NCBI GenBank assembly: GCA_905250025.1
Contig: CAJNOJ010000112.1
Location: forward strand, 62,001-126,000
Reading direction: 5' to 3'
DNA length: 64,000 nucleotides
From: Adineta ricciae
Lineage: Eukaryota > Rotifera > Eurotatoria > Adinetida > Adinetidae
Shown: positions 1 to 10,309 of the stretch, one piece after another
Layout of the letters: every line of letters begins with the position of its first letter
How positions within the stretch are numbered: the stretch's first letter is position 1
Translations under genes and position numbers: made by a program
Notes under the pieces: generated by a model
Told to the model about the DNA's origin: nothing
Database searches by the model: none
Seen by the model: only the letters and a program-made list of their open reading frames with translations

Positions 1-38
1 ATATCACTGTAATGGAAATTCTAGTAAAATGACTTTAC

Positions 39-932
39 TTGTCGAGCAAGTTGAAATATGCAATGTGTCACTTGAGCAATATTACGCTTTTCGTAAAGAT
101 CAACTGTTTGAAACAAATCAACATCCAATAAACCGTAGGCACGAGCAGCATTCTCTGGTTTAAACAAGAAGATATCATAACAATCAGAGTTCAATGAGTC
201 GTCTCATGACAACTTACGAAATAATGATATATTCTCTCGCAAAATAAACCCTGTGCCCTTTGTCGCATATTTAGGAATACAGTTTGGCTCGAGCTTATTC
301 ATTAATCTTAAATAATGTCAGAGAAAGACAAGGAGTAGAAATATTAGTGTATTCAGACAATTGTCATACTTGCACAGTATGATACCATCTGTAAGTGCAT
401 CTTCATAAGTTCCTTTCGGAAATTTCTCCCCAATGACTTCTTCAATCCATGCTTGTGCTTCTTTCTCGAGTTCTGGATCGCGTTTTATCGCCATCTAGAG
501 ATAAATGACATGTATTTATGTATACGTTTACTTGTATGCCAAAATGATGACAGTTTCAATGACAAAGGAGAGAGAGAGAAAGGAATGGTTTCGTTAGCAA
601 TAACTAGGCTGTTCTCTTGATAAAGTGATGATAAACTCTGTTTACCACACGAACGAATCTTTATTTTGAATATAGATGAACCTCTCTGTATTAATAATTC
701 ACTGGGAAAAGTTATTTCATCTCTTACGGTTTAAAGCAACCTGTACCCCACTTCAAGATCGACGATTAGAAAAAAACGTATCTATCTCAGTGGCAACATC
801 ACCATGAAGGAGATTTCTTCCAAAACGTGTGGTATAGATGAACATTAATTTCAAAACGTATTCACCTTATCTGATTCTTACCTTTGCTAGGTTACTCGCT
901 AATGTTCCATACGCTGGTCCGTAATTAGCCAT
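39..932 (-). CDS. Calponin/transgelin (muscle protein 20)-like, 3'-truncated by window edge
   Basis: Actin-binding protein of the calponin/transgelin family; in invertebrates these stabilise actin in muscle and cytoskeleton. Four exons join in frame: 932-882, 494-370, 306-218 and 154-39, with introns of 387, 63 and 63 nt, all GT..AG. The 127 residues visible start MANYGPAYGTLASNLAK and form most of one calponin-homology domain. Diagnostic pieces are PELEKEAQAWIEE, DGIILCKLMNKL, ENISLFQNAARAYG and DVDLFQTVDLYEKRNIAQV. A donor site (GTAAAG) at 38-33 shows that the coding sequence continues beyond the window edge, where the C-terminal calponin-like repeat is expected. The ATG at 932 is supported by a TATA box about 85 nt upstream. 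The family call is secure; calponin versus transgelin cannot be decided without the C-terminus. Confidence 0.9.
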
Positions 933-1014
933 TGTCTTCAATCAACGCAAATAACACTAATACACTCGGTACAGCCGGAAAATAGTATGCAACCAAGTTG
1001 GTAAAGCGATTGTA

Positions 1015-1022
1015 TTTATATA
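1015..1022 (-). promoter_or_regulatory. TATA box of calponin-like gene
   Basis: TATATAAA on the minus strand, 83-90 nt upstream of the ATG at 932. The position suits a core promoter with a short 5' leader. The 633-nt gap between this gene and the MAM gene holds two divergent TATA boxes and no other gene I can see. Confidence 0.5.
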
Positions 1023-1525
1023 CTCTGTCGTAGAATAAGTAGTTATACAAGACAAGAGAGAGAATATGTTTCTAATAATGTATACTGAATAATTTTCTTT
1101 TCTGTGTTGTAGGCGTAAGAGAAAAGCGATGAATCAACACAACTCCCACCTTCAGAAACATTCTATAGAACAAATAGAGTCATGTACGTATAGTTGCACT
1201 GTGTATCTCTTTCTTTCACAGACATACGTCACTTAGAATCCTTATCAAACGGATTGTTATCACTATTTAGAATTCATTGTTTTGGTTACAAAACAACACG
1301 ATTATGAAACTACCCTCAGTATCATACGACCACGCGTCTTTTGTTTTATCCGGCTCATTTTATCTACTTTCTACTAAGTCATACTGCTAATATTTGTTTT
1401 GAGATCGTTCCAGGCAACTTTAACGAGAACATTTTACCTCCGCCTACTTGGTACACACGCTATTACTTTATATATGAAGATATATTCTTCCGAAATATTA
1501 ATGCGATATTCCATGCGTGCTTTCG

Positions 1526-1533
1526 TATATAAA
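1526..1533 (+). promoter_or_regulatory. TATA box of MAM-domain gene
   Basis: TATATAAA, 34 nt before the ATG at 1567. This predicts a 5' leader of only a few nucleotides, unless the transcript is trans-spliced or starts elsewhere. Confidence 0.5.
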
Positions 1534-1566
1534 GAACGAACGACGAATAGATAAAGATTATTTAAG

Positions 1567-2601
1567 ATGTTGTTTCTCCTGTTTATCGTTGTCTGCAATG
1601 CACTGCTTACTGAAACAGCAATTGTACGATGTGATTTTGAGACGAATTGCAATGATTTCACTACAGGTTCTAATTGGGGTTTAACAAATGGTTTCAATCC
1701 GCAGCCGATCGATCATGATCACACGTTAAACAACCGTTCTGGTCATTATATTTTCTACAACTCACCCTCAAAGTGTGGTATGACTAATAATGATCCCTTT
1801 TTTCCGCCAACCGCCAATTTTACCGTTGTGACTGGTGAAACGCTACCAAACAAAGAACTTGGTCCCAATCGAGATCATACAACAAATTCTACAACAGGTG
1901 GTTTTCTTTATTGGGTTCAACGCCTACCATTTACTGCCAGTGACACTGGTCGAATGTACACATCTATATAAATTAATCAAAATCGCGATTCATGTATCAA
2001 ATTGGCTTACTATGTGAACTCGACAGTAAGTCGAACGCATGCAACAGAGATATCCTTGTCACCTGGTGGATGTTATGCAACCACGGTATGGTCTTTAGCA
2101 TTGAACAGCAGTGAAGGATGGCAAACGGCAATCGTACCTTTACCGCATCATGCATGCGCTGGAAAATTCTATTTCAATGTACGACAAACTCTACCAACAG
2201 CAGTATCTGTTGCTTTCGATGATATTGAAGTTAATCAATGCACTTCTCTCATGCCAACCAGTACAAGTACAATAACATCAACAATTACAGTTACAGCAGC
2301 GAGTACCAGTAGTAGTCGTCGTTCTTTTCCCACTACTACTACTTCAATAGAGACTAGCTCTACAATGTTAACAACTACAGTATCCAGTTCTGAGACAACA
2401 ACTAAAAGTGATGCATATCGATTATTCTCATCGGATTATTTGTGTTTGATGCTTATTTATTTTCTGTCAAACTTGTTTTTATTGGAATATGAATCGATAT
2501 CGAGTTTTGCTTTGAACGTAATTTGTTCTATTTATACGATTTTCTTACAAATAAAATCTGATTGTCAGCGTACTAATCAAGCTACTTGTAAACGAATTTG
2601 A
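1567..2601 (+). pseudogene. MAM-domain secreted/GPI-type protein with in-frame stop
   Basis: Reads as an extracellular MAM-domain protein. It has a signal peptide (MLFLLFIVVCNALLTETA), then CDFETNCNDFTTGSNWGLTNG typical of a MAM start, conserved Cys residues and the closing FDDIEVNQC. A Ser/Thr-rich linker of about 60 residues and a hydrophobic C-terminal segment follow, suggesting a GPI signal or membrane anchor. The frame is the same before and after a TAA at 1969-1971, inside the MAM domain between MYTSI and INQNRDSC. No AG acceptor lies between the stop and the resumption of MAM similarity, so a short intron does not explain it. One base (CAA to TAA) could account for the stop. The gene is therefore a recent pseudogene, a null allele, or a sequence error. 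Its last 25 bases overlap the end of the opposite-strand gene. Confidence 0.7.
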
Positions 2602-3593
2602 TCTTTTGCACCATACAATCCGATGTAAAGTACCCATGGAAACGGACATCTGCCCAGTGCTATTTCGAGTTCATGCTGCATCGCTAATGATTCGTTGGTT
2701 AATCGTATGCTTCGTCGATCACAATCGACGAATAACTCAATGACATCATTATTGTTCATTTCAAATCTAAATCCATCGTATTGATGATAATGACTTCCAT
2801 TTAACCACACTTGATGATGACCAGCCCAGCCATACGCCGTTGGTGTTTTATATAAAGTTGCTTGCAATGGTGTATTCTTGGAGATAATACCAAAGAAAAC
2901 CCATTTCGGTATACCTAATTTACAAATCTGGAAACGGAACCGATGTGTACCAGAAGTAAATTCAAGTATGCCACGAATAGTTGCATCGCCACTTGTTGGT
3001 CCATGTAGAATTGTATGTGTATGCGGGTCATATTGAATATCTCCAATTGATTGACAGAAGGAATCCAGTGATACGAAATGAAGATTGATTTTATTGATAA
3101 ATCCGGGCGAATGTTCGTCTAGACGAATATTAATCGTTTTCGGCGTGCGATAATCTTTTTTTAAGTTAGTTAGTTTTTCTAGCCATGTTCTGATTTCACT
3201 TTCCATACAATCATTTTCTCGCCGGGTTGTATTTAACTGTTCGCTTATTTGCCGGAATGTTTCATTCATATCTGCCGTGTATTTGTTCAAAGCAGATTTT
3301 AATTGCTGTCGCGTCTCTTTTGCTGTTTGTTGGATTTTCAAAATTGATTCTTGTTCCCAATCATCAATTCGTTTCATTAACGGATGATTGAGAACTATTT
3401 TTGTATCATTATGGAATAATTTTTGAAGTTGTTCATGATATAAAAGGACTTTTTCCATTTGTTTCGTTAATCGTTCTCGATGTTTTGATGAGTGGCGATT
3501 ACAATATGATTTCCCACAACCATCACATAATGTATCACTTGAAGCCGTGCATGTCGCTGCACAAGATGACTTCTCCGACAATGTTGAAGACAT
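2577..3593 (-). CDS. B-box-like zinc finger / coiled-coil / B30.2-like protein
   Basis: A 338-residue TRIM-like protein without a RING. Residues about 20-40 hold a Cys/His cluster (CDGCGKSYCNRHSSKHR) resembling a degenerate B-box. Residues about 40-150 are charged and helical with regular hydrophobics, consistent with a coiled coil. Residues about 160-338 form a beta-rich B30.2/SPRY-like domain (GILEFTSGTHRFRFQI, WVFFGIISKN, NDVIELFVDC). TRIM-type proteins are often ubiquitin ligases or immune sensors, but with no RING a ligase role cannot be claimed here. It is a single exon with an ATG at 3593. Its stop lies inside the 3' end of the convergent MAM gene, so the two tails overlap by 25 bp. 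The precise function is unknown. Confidence 0.75.
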   Translation of the reverse strand: MSSTLSEKSSCAATCTASSDTLCDGCGKSYCNRHSSKHRERLTKQMEKVLLYHEQLQKLFHNDTKIVLNHPLMKRIDDWEQESILKIQQTAKETRQQLKSALNKYTADMNETFRQISEQLNTTRRENDCMESEIRTWLEKLTNLKKDYRTPKTINIRLDEHSPGFINKINLHFVSLDSFCQSIGDIQYDPHTHTILHGPTSGDATIRGILEFTSGTHRFRFQICKLGIPKWVFFGIISKNTPLQATLYKTPTAYGWAGHHQVWLNGSHYHQYDGFRFEMNNNDVIELFVDCDRRSIRLTNESLAMQHELEIALGRCPFPWVLYIGLYGAKDQIRLQVA

Positions 3594-4288
3594 AATGATC
3601 TGTCAAATGAATGCAATGAAAAGAAGAGTAAGAGCAGCTTTTTCTTGCATTCTTCTTGGAGAGAAAATGTGACAGTTCAGGAAAGCACAGGTGTGCTTTT
3701 ATGAGTAGAAGAAAAGATAATTCCGCCTACTAGAGAAAGAAAAAGCGACAACGCAGGAAAAGACATGATATCCGTATTGAGATGTCTCCAGAGTGAAAGA
3801 ACATTACGCTTCACATCCAAGAGAGAAAAAGAAAACTTTTAGCCGATACTATCACAAGAACCATCCTTTCATTGATAATTCATTTGGTAGTCACGGATAT
3901 TAATAGTAAAAGTGAAAGGGAGCACATTAACTCTTCCTATTTGACACGCACTGATGAAATATATAGAGAAACTTACACTCATAAGCAGAACGTAGAGAAG
4001 ATTGGTATTTAACAGATTATTGGCTTCGTGCGACAAGGAAAGTCTCGAGAAAATCTTCTTATGTGCTAAGTAGTCTTGTGCTTTTGATACTACGCAGAAA
4101 GATTTTTATTTGAATTCGAAAGATTGAAAATATAAATAATGGAACGATAATATGATGTTTAAACAATTATTTATGACACTATGTTGATGCGTCGTTTGGT
4201 TTTCACATAAATAATCATCAGACAGAAAAAAAGCGTTGATATTTAAAATTTCCGTAACTGTGCAAAAAAAACGTCAAGAATTCTTTGT
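3594..4288. other. Intergenic, no gene seen
   Basis: AT-rich spacer between two minus-strand genes. It should hold the promoter of the B-box-like gene and the 3' end of the GH99-like gene. Small ORFs are short and unlike any family I know; no RNA gene or repeat was recognised. Confidence 0.5.
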
Positions 4289-5618
4289 CTAACAAGTCAT
4301 TGGAAGCATGTCGGAGAGAGCTGAAATATAATATGTCCCATTACCGATTGATGGAATTAATGCCGCTCCATTCTCACTGTTCTCATTCCAAGCATAAACA
4401 ATGACTGTCTGTGCTTCTGTTACATTTTGATTAGTACATGTTAGTTCGAGCGAAGTTTTGAGAAAATCTTGCAATTCCTTAGCAGTTGGCTGTAGAAAAT
4501 GTTCAGGCCCTTGATCAACCCACGGAACTGGGTGTTCATATCGTGGTCGAGGATCCCAACCCGTAGAAAGTGGAATAACAACTTTTGCTCCACTTTGTAG
4601 CGCTGCATTCCACCATCTATTTCACATATTTGCATTTCTTTCAATAGATTCGAAAACTCACGTTACTTACTGTACACTTCGTTGAACCTCATCGCTAAAT
4701 GGAGAACCCTATTTGAAGCAGACGATTAGTATATCTCTAAAGGTAAACGTTCGAAAAAGATGTTACCTGGACGGTTCCACCGCCACCAAGTCCATAGGAT
4801 GATATTGCATCGAATCCAATTGTTGCTGCACGGATTTTGCATCGTTGGATATCACCGTCCATGAGAACTAGATACGGATTTTGTAAACCTGAAATGACCT
4901 ACGTGGATATGAATCATTTAAAACTCGATCTGATACCTCGATTGATAACTTTTTGACGAAAACTATCAAATACACGTCGACTACCTTCCCAACCTCCACC
5001 GCAGAGTTGAGCTTCTTGATCATCAAACTGAAACAGATATAATAATGGTCGACCACCTAGAACAGTCTGAAATTGTCGATGCATCATAAGTTCAATATAA
5101 TATTCTTGAAATTCGTCTCCACATGGTGATGATCCTAACAGAACGAATGTAAAGTTAATCAGGGCGATGTATCTGCTTGACAAATAACGATATAAACCAT
5201 AAGCAGGATTCTGTGGACAATATCGAGTCGATGTTTGTTGATAGTATTGAGCACAGTATGGTGAGTTCGTTGTACAATTAGGACCAAATGCACAATACGT
5301 ATCGAATGCCCAATAATCAAAACCAGCGTAACTTGCATATAGGATTTCTTTATCCATAATTTCTTGTGTATCCCCATTGATTGTTACATTTGTATCCGAG
5401 TTGACTTTTGCAAAAAATGGTAACCGATAGTGAAAATGCTCCGGACTCATTGCTCGATGTGAATAAAATGAAATCTCATCGTATTGTCCATGGACTAAAT
5501 TCCATGCATCCCAACGAATGATTCCGACTGTTGGCCGATTAATATCATTGCTTTTCCCATTGGCCACAAATGATATCGAAAAGATTAATATACAAATTGT
5601 ATTCGTTGACGGTAACAT
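4289..5618 (-). CDS. Secreted GH99/WbsX-like glycoside hydrolase
   Basis: Four exons join in frame: 5618-4937, 4888-4767, 4708-4671 and 4616-4289, with introns of 48, 58 and 54 nt, giving 389 residues. A signal peptide (MLPSTNTICILIFSISFVANG) indicates secretion. The start of the mature protein (VGIIRWDAW) and EIMDKEILYASYAGFDYWAF resemble the TIM-barrel enzymes related to GH71/GH99 and the bacterial WbsX group. Near the C-terminus, VIVYAWNENSENGAALIPS matches the family's AWNEW..E..xxxP signature, which carries a conserved acidic residue. The likely role is digestion or modification of an environmental polysaccharide; the substrate is unknown. Such genes are common in bacteria and fungi, so horizontal acquisition followed by intron gain is plausible but unproven here. 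Cysteines and N-glycosylation sites fit an extracellular protein. Confidence 0.75.
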
Positions 5619-5919
5619 TTTAAAGGTGAATATTGTGTCTGTTTTGAAGCTTTCACCACATATCTATCTATTTATCTTTCATGTTATCTCAGAAGTGTGC
5701 TATGTTGTTTTAAAAAATTAAAAATTAAAAGTACGAAGAGGAGTAAAGTTTTTTGTTTTGCAGTTACCTTCATGTTCTTAAAATAAAAATTCGGGTAGAA
5801 AAGAAAACTATACAGTGGTACTAGTTTCTTTCTGATCTCTGCCAATATTTTCATGAATGTTCTTAGCAAGTTGTTCAGAAACTCTATTCTTGAAGTTATT
5901 TTTCATAGCTGTCTTCTAT
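5619..5919. other. AT-rich intergenic spacer
   Basis: Holds the upstream region of the GH99-like gene (start at 5618) and the downstream flank of the GTPase pseudogene. Nothing else recognisable. Confidence 0.4.
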
Positions 5920-7891
5920 TTATAACTGAAGCAAAGAAAGATGATTACAGACATAGTTAATCAGACGGTTTGCTGCTTTCCACGAAGTTATCTAACTCTT
6001 TTTATATTCTTCCTTTTCTCCTTCGTCAAATTCAATGTTGTTTTGTTGAGCAGCTAAATATCGAAGTGATTCACTACCAAAGCAAAATGTGTTTTACCTT
6101 CTGAACAGTATATCACTCATAGACAATAATGCAAGCATTTTCTTCAGTAATGGAGCAGTATTGCCCGGCGCATAAAATGTCGAACGACAATTGGTGAAAC
6201 ACAATGTAAGATTATTACTAATTTTCGGTCCAAAAAATCGAGAATAGTTGGGTAAGATATGTAAGAAAGTAGATAATGGGTCGTGATTCGTTCGGTTTTA
6301 GGAGAACGCAAACACCGTGAATATGAGAGAGAGGATTTTTGATACAATCGTAAATCTCTCTCATATTTCGATCGTCTTGTTCGATTCCACGTGTATCGTC
6401 AAAACCGGGCGTTTCGACGATACACAATTTGGTTCCATTGGTTTGATCAATTTCAAACTCATAAGATTTGCAATGTTGCGTAATTGATTGACCAAGATGA
6501 TTGAAATTCTCATTATCTGGATCATTGGTGTCGTTGAAATACAGAATATGCTCTTCGAAATCGTCACCAGTAGTAATAATAGATGAAACTGGCATGAGCA
6601 CAAGAGGTTTACCCGCTTGTGCGTGATCAAATGTGTTAAAATGAAGATAATTTGCGAATGTATTGATAAATGTGGATTTTCCGACACCACTCGACTGTAA
6701 TAAAAGAATCGAGACAGTTTTATGATCTTGCAATTCTGTCACTTCTCATGATGACGTCCTTGAAAAATACTTGGTACCAAGCTGCACAATGATGTGATTC
6801 GTCTCGTCGGCCTGTGTATTACCGTGTGTGAACTCTGCAGTTGTATTGTAATTCAATTTGGTGTTTTTAAGATCATATCACTCCGAAGGAATTATGACTA
6901 CGTTATGCGATTTATAAGAAGAATATGAAAAGTCTCCATAGATCAAACGTAAACCTGAATTGTTCTTATAATCTCGCATTAGTTTTTGACGCAAGTTTCC
7001 TAATTGTTCCCGATATTTAGTTTCTAACGCAGTTGTGGAATAGATAATTCGATCCGTATTGATGTCATAAACTAATTTTTGCTCTATAGTTTGTTCAGTA
7101 TCGATGTGATCTAGAGCGTCGTCATAAACATTGACATATTTGAAGTGCAATCAATCTAAATGATCAATGAGACTGGCTTTTTCTTGAAGTTCTTGTACAT
7201 ATCCAATTAAGCGATTACATTGCTCTTTTAAATTAACTAGATCGTCGCTTTTCAATTCTTTTTTGAATAAAATCATCGAATTGCGATCACTACGAACATC
7301 GATTAGTAATTTAGCCAACCGCCGAACTACACTGGCCTGGTTATGATTTACGCCTGTTGCTTAGTTCTGGTATATCTTCGTTTAAATATTCAATCATCTT
7401 CACCATGAAGATTTTGATATATAGTAACTATTCTTCGGTTCTTTCTATGAGAACAAGTGATAATAAAGTGAAACTAACACTATCACCTTTATACTCAGGG
7501 TATAACCATTTGATGGAGTGAAGATAGTAAGTAACTGACGAAAAGATCGTACGTGTGTTCCTATTTCGTTGTATACGTTGACATACATTTAGTAAAGACA
7601 TCGAATGATTTATATCAACAATATTTGAGTAGATTTTAGTATCACGAATATTTCTAGCAAGATTTTCATCATACGAGTCCCATGTCAAGTCACCCTTTTC
7701 AGTATGTAAACAGACTTTGAGACGTTGCAGCATATCATCGATCTGTCTTTGCTTATGCTTAGGTCTCCAAGTATTTGATCTTGGCACGCGTTATACAACG
7801 AATCCAAACGACCAGATGAATCGATGGTTGTGCGACCGAGTAACATATCTGTCGACTGCAGTTCTACTTTCTTCGTTTCAATGAATAACAT
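5920..7891 (-). pseudogene. Decayed SNTX-like/GTPase gene, relative of the 10310-13267 gene
   Basis: On the minus strand, similarity to the intact gene at 10310-13267 runs collinearly but in several frames with stops. The pieces, in order, are: an N-terminal segment (GRLDSLYNACQDQILG) near 7810; a block near 7690-7560 (DTKIYSNIVDINHS); a helical middle segment at 7320-6880 (QKLVYDINTDRIIYS, GLRLIYGDFSYSS); and a G domain at 6742-6218 with P-loop SSGVGKST and ETPGFDDTRG. A tail at 6217-5920 (TFYAPGNTAPLLKK, NTFCFGSESLRYLAAQ, SWKAANRLI) is broken by stops. About 140 residues between the first two blocks are missing, consistent with an internal deletion. With frameshifts, stops and the deletion combined, no functional protein is expected. 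Confidence 0.85.
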
Positions 7892-8415
7892 CTATATTTC
7901 AAAGAAAAATTTCTTATGAGCAATGGATTTCATATATTATTAGCACAAATCAAAGAATCTGAATTTTTTTAATGTTAGACTTCAAACGAAATTTAACTAC
8001 CACGTACTACCGATAATCAGCGTGTACAGCACAAAAAACAGGTCTTACGTGTTATCTCTCGTTCTAAAAAAAAATAAAAATTTTCTGATAACAAAAAGAA
8101 AGAACGCTTCTTTTACACACGCGACTTGCACTCGGGTAACGTATTATGTTTGTTTTTCTTTCTGCAAATATAGAAAAGAAGGAGCTCATTTCTTTTTCTT
8201 CATAGGTGAAGTACAGGCGAAGTATCTGTATTGATGACAATCTAGAAGAAGATAGCAACAATACTCGTTTTTTTAACAAAATAAAACAAGAACGACCTTT
8301 CTTTCTTATCAGTGTCATGATAACAATGGAGAAAATTCCAACATATCGCCTATAAATACCTTTGAAAATACAATTGATCTTATACTTCGTAAAAAAAGGT
8401 GTTAACAGATAATCT
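7892..8415. other. Divergent spacer between GTPase pseudogene and intact GTPase
   Basis: About 520 nt of AT-rich DNA between two oppositely oriented relatives. Apart from the TATA box listed separately, it holds only short ORFs without family resemblance. Confidence 0.4.
8351..8358 (+). promoter_or_regulatory. TATA box of the 8416 GTPase gene
   Basis: TATAAATA, 58-65 nt upstream of the ATG at 8416, a usual core-promoter distance. Confidence 0.5.
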
Positions 8416-10209
8416 ATGGCGCGATTCAATCGGCACAGATCTTCTGAAAGTGGTATAAATATTGTGTTGCTGAGTCAAACAGGAGCTGGGAAAACGACAT
8501 TCATCAATGCACTTGCTAATTATCTCTTTTATAGTACTCTCGATGAAGCACTGAATAGTGAAATGAAAGTGCTTATTCCTGCCTCGTTTTTTATATCAGA
8601 TCCAGCTTCAGATCAAAATGAATCTATTCGAATATCCGTTGGAGAACCATCTGATCATGAAAAGTGTCAAGAAGTTGGGCAATCAAGCACTCAAATCTGC
8701 CAAAGTTACGTTTTTCTATTTAGAAATCGTGTCTTACGTTTGATAGACACCCCTGGTGTTGGTGATGTACGAGGTGTTGACCAAGATACTACAAATTGCG
8801 ACCATATTCTCAGCTATTTGAGTCAGTATGAACATTTGAACGGTATTTGCATGTTATTTAGACCAAATGAAGAGCGATTAACTGTTGGCTTTCGTTTTTG
8901 TTTCAAACAATTGTTGACACATCTGAATATAAACGCAGCGGAAAACCTTATGTTTGTATTCACATCCGGAAAAACAACATTTTATCGGCTTGGTAGCACA
9001 ACGCCTTTAATTAAAGAACTTCTCAGAGAAATCAAAGAATTATGGAGTACTGATATACCTTTCAATGTGCACAACTCATTTACCTTCGATAATGAAGCAT
9101 TTCGACTTTTAGCGGCGCATAAGAATAACGTTTCCGTACCAGTCCATGATAGGACAAGTTACGATAAAAGCTGGGAGAAATCTGTGGAAGAAACTGTTCG
9201 ACTGCTAAAAAAAATCAATCAGTGTGGACTACACGCCGTACGTGACAGCTTATCAATAAATACGGCCCGTCAGTTAATTCGACAACTTGCACGTCCAATA
9301 GGTGAAATAGCACGGCTTATTCAAGAAAATATAGTTCAAGCTGAACAAGGCAAACAAAATATATTGAATCGTTCTACAAATGCTGTTCCAGCGACCATAA
9401 TACAGAAAGCAGGGAAAAGTATTCCGCTTGAGTATCCAAGAACAGTTTGTACAACTAAAGACAAATGCACAGAGATGATTACTGTTGGCACTGGCACGAA
9501 AGTCAACTATAAAACCCACTGTCATTCACGTTGTTATTTATCTGGTGTTTCGGCAGAATCTCTGGGACATCCAATCTTACAAAAATGTTCTGCTATCGAC
9601 AAAAAAACAGGCCAATGCAAAAATTGTGGATGTCGTTGGAGTGCACATATGCACATTACATATGTATATGAGACATACAACACCTATGTCAAAATCAACG
9701 ACTGTACTCTACGTACAGCCATGGCAGATATTGATAATCTCGTTGAAGGTTTGCAGCGAGAACAAGCAGCTATCGTTGACATCTGCAACCAACTGATACG
9801 GTTCGTGCGAAAACATTCAATGATTCCCTATAATGACGATGTTACTCAGTACATACGTTATTATATTCATGAGGAGGAAAGTAAATATCAGAATGGTGCT
9901 AATAACAAAGGTGTTCTTGAGGGATTAAAGAAAATGGTCGAAGATCATGAACAAGCTACGAAATTATTCAAAGAAACTTCAACGAATAGAAAATTCAGTA
10001 TAGCAGACGACATCTCAGATTGTGAAAATGTTTTTACTTTGGTCAGCAAGCTATACGACTTACCTATAAATGGCGCAAGCATTCGAGAACAAGTTGAGCG
10101 AGTGCAGCAACATCAAGTGGATGTTACTCATCAACGAGAACATATAATTAAACCTTCACTTTACACAAATACACCCATAGTGCAAGTTCTTAACGAACTG
10201 AACCGTTAA
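8416..10209 (+). CDS. AIG1/septin-like large GTPase with Cys/His-rich module
   Basis: A 597-residue single-exon protein. The G domain (about 12-230) shows a P-loop-like SQTGAGKTTF around residue 20, in which the usual first glycine is serine, and a Walker B/G3 segment LIDTPGVGDVRG around 110. Where a TKxD/NKxD G4 would be expected the sequence is FVFTSGKTTFYR, so guanine specificity is not evident. Residues about 345-425 form a Cys/His-rich module with CHSRCY and CKNCGCRWSAHMH, probably zinc-binding. The remainder is helical. Related AIG1/GIMAP-like GTPases act at membranes and in immunity, but the function of this rotifer branch is unknown. It lies between a pseudogene and an intact relative, and its 3' end faces the 3' end of the 10310 gene only 100 nt away. 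GTP binding is likely but not certain. Confidence 0.8.
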   Translation: MARFNRHRSSESGINIVLLSQTGAGKTTFINALANYLFYSTLDEALNSEMKVLIPASFFISDPASDQNESIRISVGEPSDHEKCQEVGQSSTQICQSYVFLFRNRVLRLIDTPGVGDVRGVDQDTTNCDHILSYLSQYEHLNGICMLFRPNEERLTVGFRFCFKQLLTHLNINAAENLMFVFTSGKTTFYRLGSTTPLIKELLREIKELWSTDIPFNVHNSFTFDNEAFRLLAAHKNNVSVPVHDRTSYDKSWEKSVEETVRLLKKINQCGLHAVRDSLSINTARQLIRQLARPIGEIARLIQENIVQAEQGKQNILNRSTNAVPATIIQKAGKSIPLEYPRTVCTTKDKCTEMITVGTGTKVNYKTHCHSRCYLSGVSAESLGHPILQKCSAIDKKTGQCKNCGCRWSAHMHITYVYETYNTYVKINDCTLRTAMADIDNLVEGLQREQAAIVDICNQLIRFVRKHSMIPYNDDVTQYIRYYIHEEESKYQNGANNKGVLEGLKKMVEDHEQATKLFKETSTNRKFSIADDISDCENVFTLVSKLYDLPINGASIREQVERVQQHQVDVTHQREHIIKPSLYTNTPIVQVLNELNR

Positions 10210-10309
10210 TCAATGGCGGAGTTATCAATCATAATTATGGCATATGTTTTATTCTTTTTTTCTAACCTAAGAGTACGAAGATTTTGCATAGCAAAGAAAG
10301 ATTTTGTCT

